64,000 nucleotides of DNA from contig NC_092577.1 of assembly GCF_037975245.1 (NCBI RefSeq), positions 21,822,898-21,886,897 on the forward strand, written 5' to 3'. This document shows positions 35,101-47,487 of this stretch, piece after piece. The first letter of the stretch is position 1; every line of letters begins with the position of its first letter. The translations under genes were made by a program, and so were the position numbers. Under the pieces are notes generated by a model. That model saw only the letters and a program-made list of their open reading frames with translations. It did no database searches and was not told where the DNA came from. The stretch is from Apostichopus japonicus. Its lineage: Eukaryota > Echinodermata > Holothuroidea > Aspidochirotida > Stichopodidae.

Positions 35101-35950
35101 TCCAACTGTGCCTTAATTTCTTGTACATTCGTTGTTCGGTGACTACATAAGAATCAAGGAAATAACAAAAAACATGCTCAATTGATAAATCTACACCGTA
35201 ACACGACATCAAACATTATATTATATATGATGACACAAATTGGGTTGATGAAGAGAAACACGGTACGAATTTGGGAATATGTCACAATCGTCTTTTGACC
35301 ACAATATCTCAAGCTGCCGGTTGTGACCATTAGCATGATTGAAAATATAAGACTTAAAATAGACTGATTCACAGCTATACACAAATACAGTGCTTCATTC
35401 TAAGAAACCTATCAAAAATACAACAGTGCTCACGTGAATATGACCGCTCTAGGCCTCACAAGTCGTAAACATTCTCTTTAGAAACTTCAACCCTGTAACA
35501 TATAAACATGACAACAATAACATCCTTTCATTAGTACATCTTGCGATACAACTTGCAGTAAAACACAATACAAACAAAGCAAATCTGCGTTCTTTATAAC
35601 ACAATAAAGGCAATCACAAAGTTTTTACAAGGTCATTGAACCTCTACAACAACTGAATCTACAGAGCTCATGAATGTTCATGACACCATGACAACCAGCG
35701 TGACCCCTGTCTTAGCACAGACCATGTGTATAAATATCCTATAATTATTAACCACAGCACTCACGGTGCATAAGCAAGCCATCGATAAAACACACAATTT
35801 CTACTGGAAGAATATTCCCACTCATGAAACCCTGAAATATCGTGAACATAATATGAACGATCGTGTGTGTGTTTGATAGAATTAAAGGACATATATGACT
35901 TAGTAGATTATCATTTAAACTGTTACGAATCACGCTACCCGTCCAACATA
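32166..35950. other. Long non-coding stretch
   Basis: No exon could be supported. Notable small items: a 10-base C run near 32620, short ATTGACGTTT repeats at 32920-32960, one copy of the AGGTCA-type dispersed repeat at about 33720-33835, and GTTGAACCATCAGTTGA repeats at 33940-33985. The stretch 34195-35050 is less AT-rich and has overlapping open frames on both strands, but nothing in them was recognised. Confidence 0.45.
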
Positions 35951-35951
35951 A

Positions 35952-36034
35952 CGCTAGGCTAATTCACAATGATAACGCAATGATAACACATGATAACACG
36001 CATGATAACACAATGATAACGCTAGGCTAATTCA
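35952..36034. repeat. Short tandem ATGATAACAC repeat between two copies of a 17-mer
   Basis: ACGCTAGGCTAATTCAC flanks about five copies of an ATGATAACRC unit. This looks like a small local tandem expansion. Confidence 0.6.
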
Positions 36035-36139
36035 CTGGCGGTTATGTTACATTGGGATCACTAAATAATACATGAAATTTGGTCATCTTGGATACCAAGA
36101 CTCATGATACAAGCACAATTACAAAATACATGTTACCCA

Positions 36140-36387
36140 TTATCGACTGTTTCTGCTGACAATGTCCACGTAAACACAATGAAGATAAATTTTCGTGGCT
36201 TAACATAAATTTGGTAGTTCGACGAGTAATGATATTTTCGGCAGGCCGATTGAGCAAAAATGGGAGCGCACTTGCAAAGCAGGGAAATACCTAACAGGGT
36301 CATCAGTGGTGAAATTGTGGAAACCTTGTAAACACCATATCCCAAGAAGGGAAGCTTGGACAAATCTCATACTTAGAATGTAGATGT
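36140..36387. repeat. AGGTCA-type dispersed repeat, left half split by B2
   Basis: The stretch ends CTTGGACAAATCTCATACTT, the standard repeat wording, and its continuation (ACACATTAGGTGCAA) is found on the far side of B2 at 38539. The repeat was therefore in place before B2 inserted. Confidence 0.7.
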
Positions 36388-38528
36388 GCTTTTTACGTGA
36401 CCCGCCATGCGGGATACAAAACGTCACGGCCAAACGGCACTACCGAACTATCCCATTCTGAAAAACGAAACTCAGGTCAAGCGAGCCAATAAAACATACG
36501 CCCGCCGACCTGCAGAGACAAAACGCCCAACCCCCCCCCCCCCCCCACTGAAACATTCAAAAACGTACAGAAGGACGACCCGCACGCAGCGAAACGAAAA
36601 ACCCCTCCCCAGCACACCAGCGTCCAAAAAAGGCAGCCCCAGATAAACGGCGAAAATCGCCTTCAATCTGAAGGCGAATGTCGGACTTCACCGACTCCAG
36701 GACTGCCTGCCAACTGGCAAATTTCCCCCTAAAAACCAAATTACACCTATTCCGCCAAACATGTTTTTTTACAACAGAGCAAACAAAAATGATGCGGTGC
36801 AACACAGCTACCGAACAAACTGGAGGGTCTACCCCATATAAAATAAAGCCCTGCCCTACCGACCATGAACGGTCTCCCGTAACACGGTCGGTCCAGGTCT
36901 GGAACCACTCCCATAAGTTTACTACAAAGTAACAATGCCAAAAAACATGAGCAGTACTCTCTAAGCTGTCACAGCCGGTCCTAGGGCACAGTCCATCACC
37001 CAATCGCCAATGATATCTTTTTAGGTTGGTCACCAAGGCACCGTGTGCAACTCTCCATGCGAGATCACGGAGCCTGTAACCATTCAGCTTTGAATGCACC
37101 GAACGCCATACTTCGGCAGAATGACGTCCCTGGACAAAAGTTGCATTCAAGGCCTTATCCCTCAACGAACTGTGAACGAGGGCCGGCTGTGACAGGTCAA
37201 CAGGGGGCAACTCAATCAGAGCGGAGCAGATGACACGCACCACCCTGTTTGGAGTACTACTATGCGGTTCTCTGTTGCTAAACAGCGCCGGGACCCATCG
37301 ACGCAGGTGCAAACCGCCCCAAAAACGTACAAAATATGAACAAGGCAACCCTGGGTCAGTTACCGCTACAAACAACTGCTTAAATAACAAAAAGGTCAAT
37401 TTACTTCCCAGATGAACCACCCCTAGTCCCCCCTTCTCCAGTTTTTGGTACAATACCGCCCTCTTGACAAGCTCTGTACCCCCAGACCATATGAATGAAA
37501 AAATCGCCCTCTCCAACCGTACCAGGACGCGACGCGGAATAGGGTACACCGCGCCCGGGTACCACAAGATGGGCGAAACGAAACGATTAATAACAGTGAC
37601 TTTCCCCAAGATCGAAAGCCAGCGGGTGCCAAAGGTTTCGAGTCTGCTCTGAAATACCTCAGCCCTCTCGTTCCAGGTGACATCACAAGGTGCATCGTAG
37701 CCGAACCATATACCATTAATTTTGATATTCTGATCCGACCACGACGCACCGAATGGTAAGTCTCTGTATCTCCAGCTACCAAGACGAAGGCCCTTTGTCT
37801 TTTCTGGATTCAACTTCGCCCCGGTAGCTCTCTCAAAAATAGATAGATCCTGCGAGAGTGCGCGAAAGGAGCCCAGACTCGAAACAATACATGTCACGTC
37901 ATCTGCATATTGAGCGCATTTCACTTTGGCACCCCCTGGCACAACGAATGGAACAAGTTTGGAGTCCCTTTCCAAAAGACGAGAGAGGGACTCGCTAAAC
38001 AAAACATAAAGTAATGGAGACAGAGGGCACCCCTGGCGCACCCCCCTCTCTGCGTTAAAAACCTCCGAACAAAACCCATTTACGATAACAGAACTGAAAC
38101 TTTGTTCATACAAAACAGAAATCCATTTACGAAAATTTGGGTGCAACTGAAACGTCTCCAATACATTCATTAAAAAACCGCGATCCACCATGTCAAAGGC
38201 CTTCTGCTGGTCCAGAGACACCAATGCACATGGCAGATCACGCTCAATAACAAAGTCGGTCAAGTCGCGCATCAACCACAAGTTCTGCTGGATGCAATGA
38301 CCCTTCACTGCACAAGTCTGGAGATCACCAACAAGATGCGGCATAGCCAGTGCAAGGCGGTTGCACAAAGCCTTAGCCAGCAACTTGTAGTCCACATTTA
38401 GCAAGGTGATCGGACGCTTGTTATGGGGATCCAAGGGGTCCCCAGACTTTGGCAGCAAAGTAATCATGCCCAGACGTTGACTTTGGTTTAACAGTCCGTT
38501 TTGGAAGGCGTCCTCGAAGACGGCTCTG
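36388..38528 (-). mobile_element. LINE B2: 5'-truncated B copy with 10-bp target duplication
   Basis: The 3' terminus CACGTAAAAAGC is at 36388 and the 5' truncation lies in the RT region at about 38528. ATGTAGATGT is present at both sides (36378-36387 and 38529-38538), with five bases shared with the element at the 5' junction. The 3' UTR has a run of about 17 C residues on the plus strand near 36530 and the C-G version of the hairpin. Confidence 0.9.
36557..38528 (-). pseudogene. LINE B2 ORF2, C-terminal two-thirds (open)
   Basis: The frame is open from the truncation point IRAVFEDAFQNGLLNQSQR to the end at 36557. RT motifs LVSLDQQKAFDMVD, RGVRQGCPLSPLLY and QYADDVTC and the C-terminal knuckle CPRTGC...FWHC are intact. 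The endonuclease and the first part of RT are missing, so the product cannot be active. It differs from B1 by scattered substitutions, including SVRF instead of FVVF at the end. A few codons upstream of 38528 are flanking DNA. Confidence 0.85.
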
Positions 38529-38885
38529 ATGTAGATGTAACACATTAGGTGCAAAACGCATATTGTTTTGAGTGGAGGTTAAAGGTCATTTAGGGTTACC
38601 AGGGGTGAAATTGTGAAACCTTGTAAACACTATAGCTGAAGAATGGAAGATTAGATTGATCTCATATTTGGTATGTAAGTCAACCCCTTCAAGTACAATA
38701 AGCTCATTGTTTGTGGTATAGGTCAAAGGTGATTTAGTGTCACGGGGGAGGGGGGGGGGGAATTGTGAAAACTTTGTAAACAATATCTCAAGAAGGCAAA
38801 CTTGGACAAATGTCAGATGTAGGTGTAATAGATTTGGTGCAAGTAAGCCTTTTTGGTGGCTTGGATAGTTACTTAGCGCCACCAA
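38529..38885. repeat. AGGTCA-type dispersed repeat, right half (about three units)
   Basis: Units include GAGGTTAAAGGTCATTTAGG, TTGTGAAACCTTGTAAACAC and ATCTCATATTTGGTATGTAAG, with spacing of about 100-110 bases. A G-rich tract interrupts at 38745-38760. Confidence 0.7.
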
Positions 38886-38889
38886 ATAA

Positions 38890-39105
38890 TCTGTTTACGA
38901 TATAGTAGAGATATGTTAATTTATGCATACATTCTTTTCAATGGTATGGTATGTCTTATGTAACATCTACCAAGGTTTCTTGGAGAACACTTTCTTGATA
39001 ATAAATCACAATACATTTAGTAAACCGTTTAGACGGACCTATTGCGTTAGTGTTGTCGATGAAGTTTCCTATAAGTTTGTTACGTTGTCCCAGGACCGAC
39101 ACAAC
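38890..39105 (+). repeat. Candidate LTR 3' part and primer site of Ty3-like element E2
   Basis: AATAAA near 39000 is followed by CCGACACA and then ACAACTGGCGACGAGGAT at about 39102, a sequence typical just after the 5' LTR of Ty3-type elements. gag begins about 65 bases later. The LTR start is not defined. Confidence 0.4.
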
Positions 39106-40632
39106 AACTGGCGACGAGGATAGTCGGAAATAAACGCAAGTTCTAAAAGGAATTGTTACCGGCAGAAGGAGAAATTATGGCTTCCAACATGGTAAAAGTG
39201 CACATTTATGATCCTGATGTGGAAATTTGTGAATCATACGAGGAAGGTTTTTTTGCCAAGCAAATGAGGTACAGAATGATAAATAGAAAGTGGCTATGGA
39301 CTTTTGAAAAATGTGGTATCGTTGGACAAGCCATCATTGAAGAAGTTGAACGAAATTTGTGGGACTTTGAGAGAATACTACAATCCCAAACCCCCAGTTT
39401 TACTGGAGAGATTCCCATTTTACAACTACGACCACAGCTCGTCAACTACAATTGCAGAGTTTTTAGCCGAACTAAAGAGAATGACTAGCACGTGTAATTT
39501 CGGGAGTTTCCTGAATGATGCACTGCGTGACCGGTTCGTCTGCGAGATTTACGCTACAATGTCCAGTTAAGGCTCTTGTCGGAAGACGATTGATTAACGC
39601 TGTATAATGCCGTGAAAAATTCCATGAGCATGGAATCCGCCGCCAAAAACGCAGCTATTATGAAGGAAGGGTCTGTCAGCGTTCATCACGTGACATCTTA
39701 AACCAATGAGTCATCGAGGGTTCTGTTGGTGCTGCGGTAAACCAGGACATTTTAAAAGACTGTTATGATAAGGACTATAAGTGTCATATTTGTGATTGTG
39801 TTGCACATTTAAAGGCCATTGCAGGCGAAATCCACATGTAAGTAAACCGCGTGATAAGGAACGTAATTCTAAGCATACGACAAGTAAAAAAAGTAAACAT
39901 AGTTCGAGAATTGGGGAAGTAAATCAAACCCCTGAATATAATTCTAGTACTAGTAGTGAAGAGAGTGGTGACGGAAGACGTGACAGTTTACTATGTAAAG
40001 TTACTTAGGTCAAGCAAACCAATTGAAGTTCAAGTTGAAATTGAAAACCAAGGATAACTATGGAATTAGATGCGAGGCAGGTGTTTCCCTAATTCCAAAC
40101 GATCTGTTTGTTAAGGCACTGTCTAAGGTTGACATTAAACCTACAAAAGCAGTTTTGAAAACATTTACAGGAGAGAAGATACCGGTGAAAGGAAAATGTT
40201 GCGTTAAAGTTAAGTATAATGGAAGCGAAAAAGCATTGCTATTGTTTGTCATTGAAGGAAATGGCCCCGCCCTTTTTGGTCGAAATTGGTTGGAACAGTT
40301 GCCTTTACATTGGCAAGAAATCAAAAGTCAAAGATATTGTCTGGCAGTAACGTACTTAGTAAGAAATTGGGTACTGTCAAAGGCATCCAAGCGAAACTTA
40401 GGATAAAACCTGATGCAACGCCTACACTATACAAAGAAGGCCCATGTCTCTAGCTATGAAGGACAAGAGCATCAATGATGCAGTATCTCAATACTGGAAT
40501 TTCTAATTTCGATTCCTAATTTCATATCTTTGCTTTGTCTTTACAATTATCAATATCAATCATGGTGCAACAAATGGGGAACTTGCATTTACGCTACTTC
40601 GCCACGAATAGTCTCTGCATGTTACACTTCAT
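39106..40632 (+). pseudogene. Ty3-like element E2: decayed gag, zinc knuckle, protease, RT start
   Basis: Gag-like sequence is present in changing frames: EICGTLREYYNPKPPVLLER, TIAEFLAELKRMTSTCNFGS and LNDALRDRFVCEIY at 39304-39570. Next come a knuckle CWCCGKPGHFKR and a second Cys cluster near 39780. The protease-like frame at 40023-40406 (KPTKAVLKTFTGEKIPVKGK, LFGRNWLEQLPLHW) has CEAG where DTGA is expected, so the catalytic Asp is lost. KGIQAKLRIKPDATPTLYKE near 40380 is the linker before RT. B4 follows at 40633 and no RT domain is left. This element is from a different Ty3 subgroup than E1 (no close sequence match). Confidence 0.65.
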
Positions 40633-41539
40633 CCGATTGGTTTGCATTCTTTTCAAGTATCCACAGGGTAACATCTCCCTCTGCAATGTGTATGCTCCCA
40701 ATCGGCCTTCTGCTAGACGAGAATTTTTTTTAACACGCTGCCTTCCTTTGTTCCTTGTAGTGCACCATGTGTCATGGTCGGAGACTTTAACTGTGTCCCA
40801 GACTCGGGTCTTGACAGACTCGGGGCTTCTGTGTCTGCTAGTCCTGACGCTGGGATCACAGAATTGGACAGATTCACTTCGGCACACCTTTTAGCCGATG
40901 TCTGGAGGCATATGCAGAGAAGATGCCTCGGAGAAGATGCAACGGAGAAGATGCCTCCAGGATAGATCGAGTGTATGCGCCCGTAAGTTTTACATTTTCG
41001 GGTTGCGAGACGCTCAGCTGTCCGCTCTCTGACCATGACACTGTGGTAGCACGTTTTGTTTTGCCTTCCATTTTCCCCATCGGGCGGGGCCTATGGAAGC
41101 TTAACTGTCGGATTCTTGGCGAGGCAGAGTTCCGCCAGGGTTTCGAGACCAGGTACAAAGGATGGCAAACATTGAAGCCGGCCTTTGCTTCTACATCCCA
41201 ATGGTGGGATGATGTCAAGTTGCGCATCAAACGCTACGCAATTCAGTATTGCGTGACCCGCGCACGGCGTCGAAGAGAAATTCTCGAAGCTGTGCGCGGA
41301 GGTGAAGTTTGGCGACCCTTCGGCTGTCATCGCTTTGCAGACTTATCTCGATGAAAAGTACCACGGTGCCCGCGTCAGGGCCCGTGTCGAAGCGGTGGAA
41401 GCCGAGCAGCGCCCTTCACTGAGGTTTTACCAGTCCGTTAGCTCATCGGCAGGTGACAGACGCGTCCCGTCTGTGCGCGCTACTGATGGGACCGTGGTTA
41501 GTGACCCTCACGGCATTGTCCGCGTATATAAAGAGTATT

Positions 41540-44500
41540 CAAATTCAAATTCAAATTTATTAATTTATAAAGCGTTAAATCTGTAAAATACATTCTAAAA
41601 CGCTGTACAATAGTAAAACTACATATGAATATAATAATTAACACTTAATAACTAAAACGATGTTAAGAACTATTTTTTAAAAACTGAGTAAAAAAGGTGA
41701 GTTTTCAAATCTCTCTTAAAAATAGTAAGACTATGTTGTGAACGAAGTGTCAGCGGAAGGGAGTTCCACAACCTAGGTGCATAGACGTGGAATGCACGTC
41801 CACCGAAGGTGGTGCACCTGTAACTCGGGGTACTCAACATAAAAGCATCATTGGACCTCAGGCGGTAGGTACTGTTGTGGCGCAGTTCAATCGACTCACC
41901 AAGATATTCAGGAGCCATATCATGTAGAATTTTAAAAACAATCAAGAGAACTTTAAAATGAATACGGAGCTGCACAGGAAGCCAATGTAAGTCTATGAGA
42001 GCAGGTGTAATGTGATCAGATTTTTTAAGACCTAGAACAAGTCTAGCAGCAGAATTCTGAACACGTTGCAATTTATTGATCAAATAAGCGGGAGCACCAT
42101 ACATCAGACTGTTAGAGTAATCAATTTGGCTAGTAATAAAGGCATGAATGAGTGAACAAGCAGCCTCATGAGTGAGATAGTCACGAATACGAGCAATATT
42201 ATGAAGATGATAATGTGCAACACTACAAACTTTCGAGACATGTTGGTCCATAGATAACTTCTCATCAAAAATAACACCTAGATTTCGCACTTTGGAACAT
42301 GGTGTAATCTGTGCATCACCAACAGCGATATCACTAATGGTAACTTTTTCTAATTGTTGCCTACCACCCAATATGATGAATTCAGTTTTACTGTCATTGA
42401 TTTTCAGTTTATTGGTCAGCATCCAGTGTCTTACATCAGAGATACATTCCTGCAAGGCAGTCACTGCGGATTCCTCCTGAGCACGAGAGTCTGGTTTGAA
42501 TCCAATGTACAGTTGGTGATCATCGGCATATCCTTGAGCACTAGGTAAATGGCGTTCAATAATCTCGAGAACCGGTGCAGCATAAACCGTGAACAGAACG
42601 GGTCCCAAACACGAGCCTTGTGGAACGCCAAATCTCAGTTGATATGATTTGGACAGCTTGTTATTTACCATAACTTGCTGGGTGCGTCTTTCGAGATATG
42701 ATTTAAACCAACACAGGGCTGTGGAAAACACCCCAAGATGTGATTCAATAGTCTTTAACAATATCCCATGATCGATGGTGTCAAAGGCAGAGCTGAGGTC
42801 TAACATGACGAGAAGAACCACTTTCTGCCTGTCGAACTCCAGCCGCATATCCGACTGAACTTTGAGTAGTGAGGTCTCAGTACTATGAAACTGCCTGTAT
42901 GCAGACTGATTAGGAGGTAGTAAATTGTTGTTCGATAAATGTAGTTGAAGCTGTCCAACAACTGCTCTTTCCACCAATTTTGACAGAAACGGAAGGTTAC
43001 TCACAGGTCGGTAGTTGCTGAAAACATTCTCCGCCCCCGGTTTCTTCAAAATTGGCGTTACCACAGCGTTTTTCCAAACTGGTGGAAAGTAGCCATGTTG
43101 CAGAGACATGTTTATCACCATAGTTAAAAATGGTAGAATCACCTCCGCACATTCCTTCAGCAACCACGTCGGAATTGGATCGTTCACACAATGTTTGTTC
43201 GGAGACTGGCGGAGAAGTGCCCTAACGTCTTCCTCACTTAAAACAGAGAATGAATGGAAAGACGGTGTAGCGGAATGAGCAATATTCTGTCGACAGATAT
43301 CAGGGACATCATCATTATCAAGTTCATCTCTGATCTTGTCAATTTTGGACATAAAATAGTCCCCGAAATCATTCGATAGTTCGTCCAAAGAAATAGTCGG
43401 TGGATATTGGATGTCATTAGCTCAATTAGTCTTTTCGAATCAGAAGAACAGTCTATTACCTTTTGTGAGTAGTGCTCAGTTTTAGCCCTGATAAGCTGAG
43501 CTCTAACCGAATTACGGTGATGTTGGAATTGTTGTTTTCGAAATTCAGGATCATCCACAGGACACTTTCGCCAACAACGCTCGGCTTTGCGGCGGGCACA
43601 TTTGCCTTGTTTAATTTCATCATTCATCCATGGAACAACTGGTCTGATCGTGATGACTTTAGTCTTAACAGGTGCGTGTTTGTCGATGAGTTCTCGGAGA
43701 GTTGTATTATAGAGTGCCACGATACGATCTAGATCCGTAGGAGATGTTACTGTCATATCTGATGTAATGGTACACAGTGGGGAAGCCTGGATATCCCTTT
43801 TAAACATGGCGATGTCGATGGCTTTATATTTCCTAAAGGATATGGATTTTCGATCAAGACGTAGTTTCGGAAATGCAAGGTCACTATGTACGAAGGCATG
43901 ATCTGATATAAAGTGAGCGACATCCGGTGTCGATAAAACTAAATTGTCGCATTCCCTCGTGATCAGTAAGTCGAGTACGTGACCCGCGGAATGCGTGTGG
44001 TCTTTGACATGTTGTTCAAGACCAAAGCTTGAAATAAGGTCATTGAACTTCCGTGCATGCATGTCCGAAACATCATCAACATGGATATTGAAATCCCCAG
44101 TGATTACAACTGGTTCCTTATATGCAATAACAGACTCCAAGTAATCTGCAAATTCCTCCATAAAACAGTTAACTGAGGTCGAATGTTCTGCCGAGTAAGG
44201 AGGGCGATAAACGACAATGATCCTGACCGTAATATCCGGTCCTGTGACTCTCCATTCAGAAGACTCAAATGATTGGCCCTGGTTTGCAATGATTTTCTTT
44301 GCTTCCAGTTGTTCTTTGCACAGTAAACCAGTTCCTCCACCAGCCCTGTCCTCTCTAGGGTGGTCATATAGCTTATAACCATTAGGTGCACACTCACATC
44401 GGATTGCATCATCGTCCTTTTTCAACCAAGTTTCCGTGACAGCACACAGATCAACAGCATTGGATACAATGTAGTCTGAAAAATCACCGGTTTTGTTCCT

Positions 44501-45142
44501 TATGGAGCGAGTGTTCACTGTACAAAAATTCAAGCTTGACAAATGTCTAAGAGACCTAGGTGGATTCGGTACCCGTTTCACTATTTGCAAATTACCATAA
44601 TCAACCCCATCGCGTCGATCAAATTGTCTAATTCTTGGCTTCCCAGATCTGTACCCACGTTTGGTCCGCACTGAGTCGTTAAGAATGCTATTGTCTCGAA
44701 GGAGTTGAAAAAGTGTGTTAGATAATCTCGGTAATTGGCCTCCATTCAGTTCGAGAAGTCGCTCCGCAGAATAGCGTAGGAATCTCCAATAACGAGATCT
44801 CCATGCACAATTGCACCAGAACAATAGAACTTAGTTCTGTTCTTGAAGTGTCGTGAAGGCCTGTGTGTAGGCTCGTGTGTAGGCTCGCTATAGAATAACT
44901 GGCCTAAGCTTTTATCACTGCCGTAGGGAATAACTCCCAGAGTTGAAAAATTATATGTGTCCAAATTCCACAAATGACACCAAAATATGGGTGAACAGTA
45001 AACCAATACATACGAAATGTGGCTGAACAACATAGTACCGATAACGAAATCCTTAAATATCCGAGTATACGTAATAAAAACGATAAAAAATGAGAGCAAG
45101 AATTGACAAGCAGCCACACGCGGCGCTACACTATATTCTCTC
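41540..45142 (-). mobile_element. LINE C: CR1/L2-type element inserted in B4
   Basis: This 3.6-kb minus-strand element has an ORF with endonuclease and RT. Its 3' end reads AATTTGAATTTGAATTTGAA, a short hexamer repeat as is common in CR1/L2-type LINEs. TATT lies on both sides (41536-41539 and 45143-45146), a short target duplication. The 5' end near 45142 may be complete, because about 300 bases precede the coding region. Confidence 0.8.
41670..44824 (-). pseudogene. LINE C endonuclease-reverse transcriptase, one main frameshift
   Basis: The first frame (44824-43238) holds an N-terminal region, then endonuclease motifs LNFCTVNTRSIRNKT, CAVTETWLKKDDD, VITGDFNIHVDD and FISDHAFVHSD. The frame shifts by one near 43420. 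The second frame (to 41670) has DPIPTWLLKECAEV, NYRPVSNLPFLSKLVERAV, LVMLDLSSAFDTIDHGILL (motif A), FGVPQGSCLGPVLFTVY (B) and GYADDHQLY (C), then the usual C-terminal region ending NSLPLTLRSQ...FKRDLKTHLF. The order and motifs are those of CR1-group LINEs. Upstream, another frame (45117-44746) overlaps the N-terminus, suggesting a second frameshift there. With one to two repairs the ORF would be complete, so the insertion is fairly recent. Confidence 0.8.
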
Positions 45143-45154
45143 TATTATTCGAGT

Positions 45155-47332
45155 TTGTTTACGCGTGGCAATGTCGACTTGTCGGCACAGGCTGATTTAT
45201 TGAGGGGAATCTCAAAAACCGTTCCCCACGATGTTAATGATATTTTGGGGGGCGGAATAACCACTGTTGAGCTTTGGAAGGCGCTTTCGAAGATGAAGAA
45301 TGGCAAGTCCCCGGGTTCGGACGGGCTTCCGAGGGAGTTCTACCGAACCTTCTGGGCAATAATAGGACCCGACATCAGAGCCGTCTTCGAGGACGCCTTC
45401 CAAAACGGACTGTTAAACCAAAGTCAACGTATGGGCATGATTACTTTGCTGCCCAAGTCTGGGGACCCCTTGGATCCCCGTAACAAGCGTCCGATCACCT
45501 TGTTAAATGTGGACTACAAGTTGCTGGCTAAGGCTTTGTGCAACCGCCTTGCACTGGCTATGCCGCATCTTGTGGGTGATCTCCAGACTTGTGCAGTGAA
45601 GGGTGATTGCATCCAGCAGAACTTGTGGTTGATGCGCGACTTGACCGACTTTGTTATTGAGCGTGATCTGCCATGTGCATTGGTGTCTCTGGACCAGCAG
45701 AAGGCCTTTGACATGGTGGATCGCGGTTTTTTAATGAATGTATTGGAGACGTTTCAGTTGCACCCAAATTTTCGTAACTGGATTTCTGTTTTGTATGAAG
45801 AAAGTTTCAGTTCTGTTATCGTAAATGGGTTTTCTTCGGAGGTTTTTAACGCAGAGAGGGGGGTGCGCCAGGGGTGCCCTCTGTCTCCATTACTTTATGT
45901 TTTGTTTAGCGAGTCCCTCTCTCGTCTTTTGGAAAGGGACTCCAGACTTGTTCCATTCGTTGTGCCAGGGGGTGCCAAAGTGAAATGCGCTCAATATGCA
46001 GATGACGTGACATGTGTTGTTTCGAGTCTGGGCTCCTTTCGCGCACTCTCGCAGGATTTATCTATTTTTGAGAGAGCTACCGGGGCGAAGTTGAATCCAG
46101 AAAAGACAAAGGGCCTTCGTCTGGGTAGCTGGAGATACAGAGACTTACCATTCGGTGCGTCGTGGTCGGATCAGAATATCAAAATTAATGGTATATGGTT
46201 CGGCTACGATGCACCTGGTGATGTCACCTGGAGCGAGAGGGCTGAGGTATTTGAGAGCAGGCTCGAAACCTTTGGCACCCGCTGGCTTTCGATCCTAGGG
46301 AAAGTCACCGTAGTTAATCGTTTTGTTTCGCCCATCTTGTGGTACCCGGGCGCGGTGTATCCAATTCCGCGTCGCGTCCTGGTGCGGTTGGAGAGAGCGA
46401 TATTTTCATTTATTTGGTCGGGTGGTACAGAGCTTGTCAAAAGGGCGGTAATGTACCAAAAACTGGAGAAGGGTGGGTTAGGGGTGGTTCATCTGGGAAG
46501 TAAGTTAACTTGTTTGTTACTTAAGCAGTTGTTTGTAGCGGTAACTGACCCAGGGTTGCCTTGTTCATATTTTGTACGTTTTTGGGGCGGTTTGCACCTG
46601 CGTCGATGGGTCCCGGCGCTGTTTAGCAACAGAGAACCGCATAGTAGTACTCCAAACAGGGTGGTGCGTGTCATTTGCTCCGCTCTGATTGAGTTGCCCC
46701 CTGTTGACCTGTCACAGCCGGCCCTCGTTCACAGTTCGTTGCGGGATAGGGCCTTGAATGCATTTTTGTACAGGGACGTCATCCTGTCGAAGTATGGCGT
46801 TCGGTGCATTCAAGGCTGAATGGTTGCAGGCTCCGTGACCTTGCACGGTGCCTTGGTGACCAATCTGAAAAGGTATCACTGGCGATTGGGTGATGGACTG
46901 TGCCCGAGGACCGGCTGTGACAGCTTAGAGAGTACTGCCCATGTTTTTTGGCATTGCCCCTTTGTTTTGAACTTGTGGGAGTGGTTTCAGTCCTGGACCG
47001 ACCGTTTAACGGGAGACCGTTCCTGGTCGGTAGGACAGGGTTTTGTTTTGTATGGATTAGATCCTCCAGTTTGTTCCGTTGCTGTGTTGCAGCGTATTAT
47101 TTATGTTTGTTCTGTTGTAAAAAAACTTATTTGGAGGAATAGATGTGATGTTGTTTTTAGGGGGAAATTTGCCAGTTGGCAGGCAGTCCTGGAGGCGGTG
47201 AAGTCTGACATTCGCCTTCAGGTCGAAGGCGATTTTCGCCGTTTATCTAGGGCTGCCTTTTTTGGACGGTGGTGTGCTGGGGAAGGGTGTTTTGTTTCGC
47301 TGCGTGCTGGTCGTCCTTTTGTAGTTTTTTAA
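45155..47332 (+). pseudogene. LINE B4 ORF2, RT and C-terminal part
   Basis: Open from 45155 to 46819 with GKSPGSDGLPREFYRTFW, SLDQQKAFDMVDRGFL, RGVRQGCPLSPLLYVLF and CAQYADDVTCVVS all intact. A one-base loss near 46765 shifts the frame, and a deletion of about 15 bases near 46845 follows. The reading continues from about 46845 (HGALVTNLKRYHWRLGDG) to the stop at 47332 with knuckle CPRTGC...FWHC. The upstream endonuclease part lies at 40633-41539, beyond element C. Confidence 0.8.
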
Positions 47333-47452
47333 TATTTCAGTGGGGGGTTGGGCGTTTTGTCTCTGCAGGTCGGTGAGCGTATGCACTCTTTTTGGCTCGC
47401 TTGACCTGAGGTTCGTTTGTAAGAATGGGATGGTTTGGTAGTGCCGTTTGGC

Positions 47453-47487
47453 CGTGACGTTTTGTATCCCGTATGACGGGTCACGTA
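47453..47487 (+). promoter_or_regulatory. Conserved 3'-terminal stem-loop of the B LINE family
   Basis: CGTGAC pairs with GTCACG; inside, CCGT-ATG-ACGG forms a small stem with a triloop, with a bulge of about ten bases on the 5' side. The same structure ends every B copy in the window, and its closing pair changes between T-A and C-G in a compensatory way. It is probably the structure recognised by the element RT at the RNA 3' end. Confidence 0.65.

Noticed and set aside
43472-43732. Plus-strand open frame within LINE C
   Set aside because: Antisense shadow of the LINE C endonuclease-RT linker.
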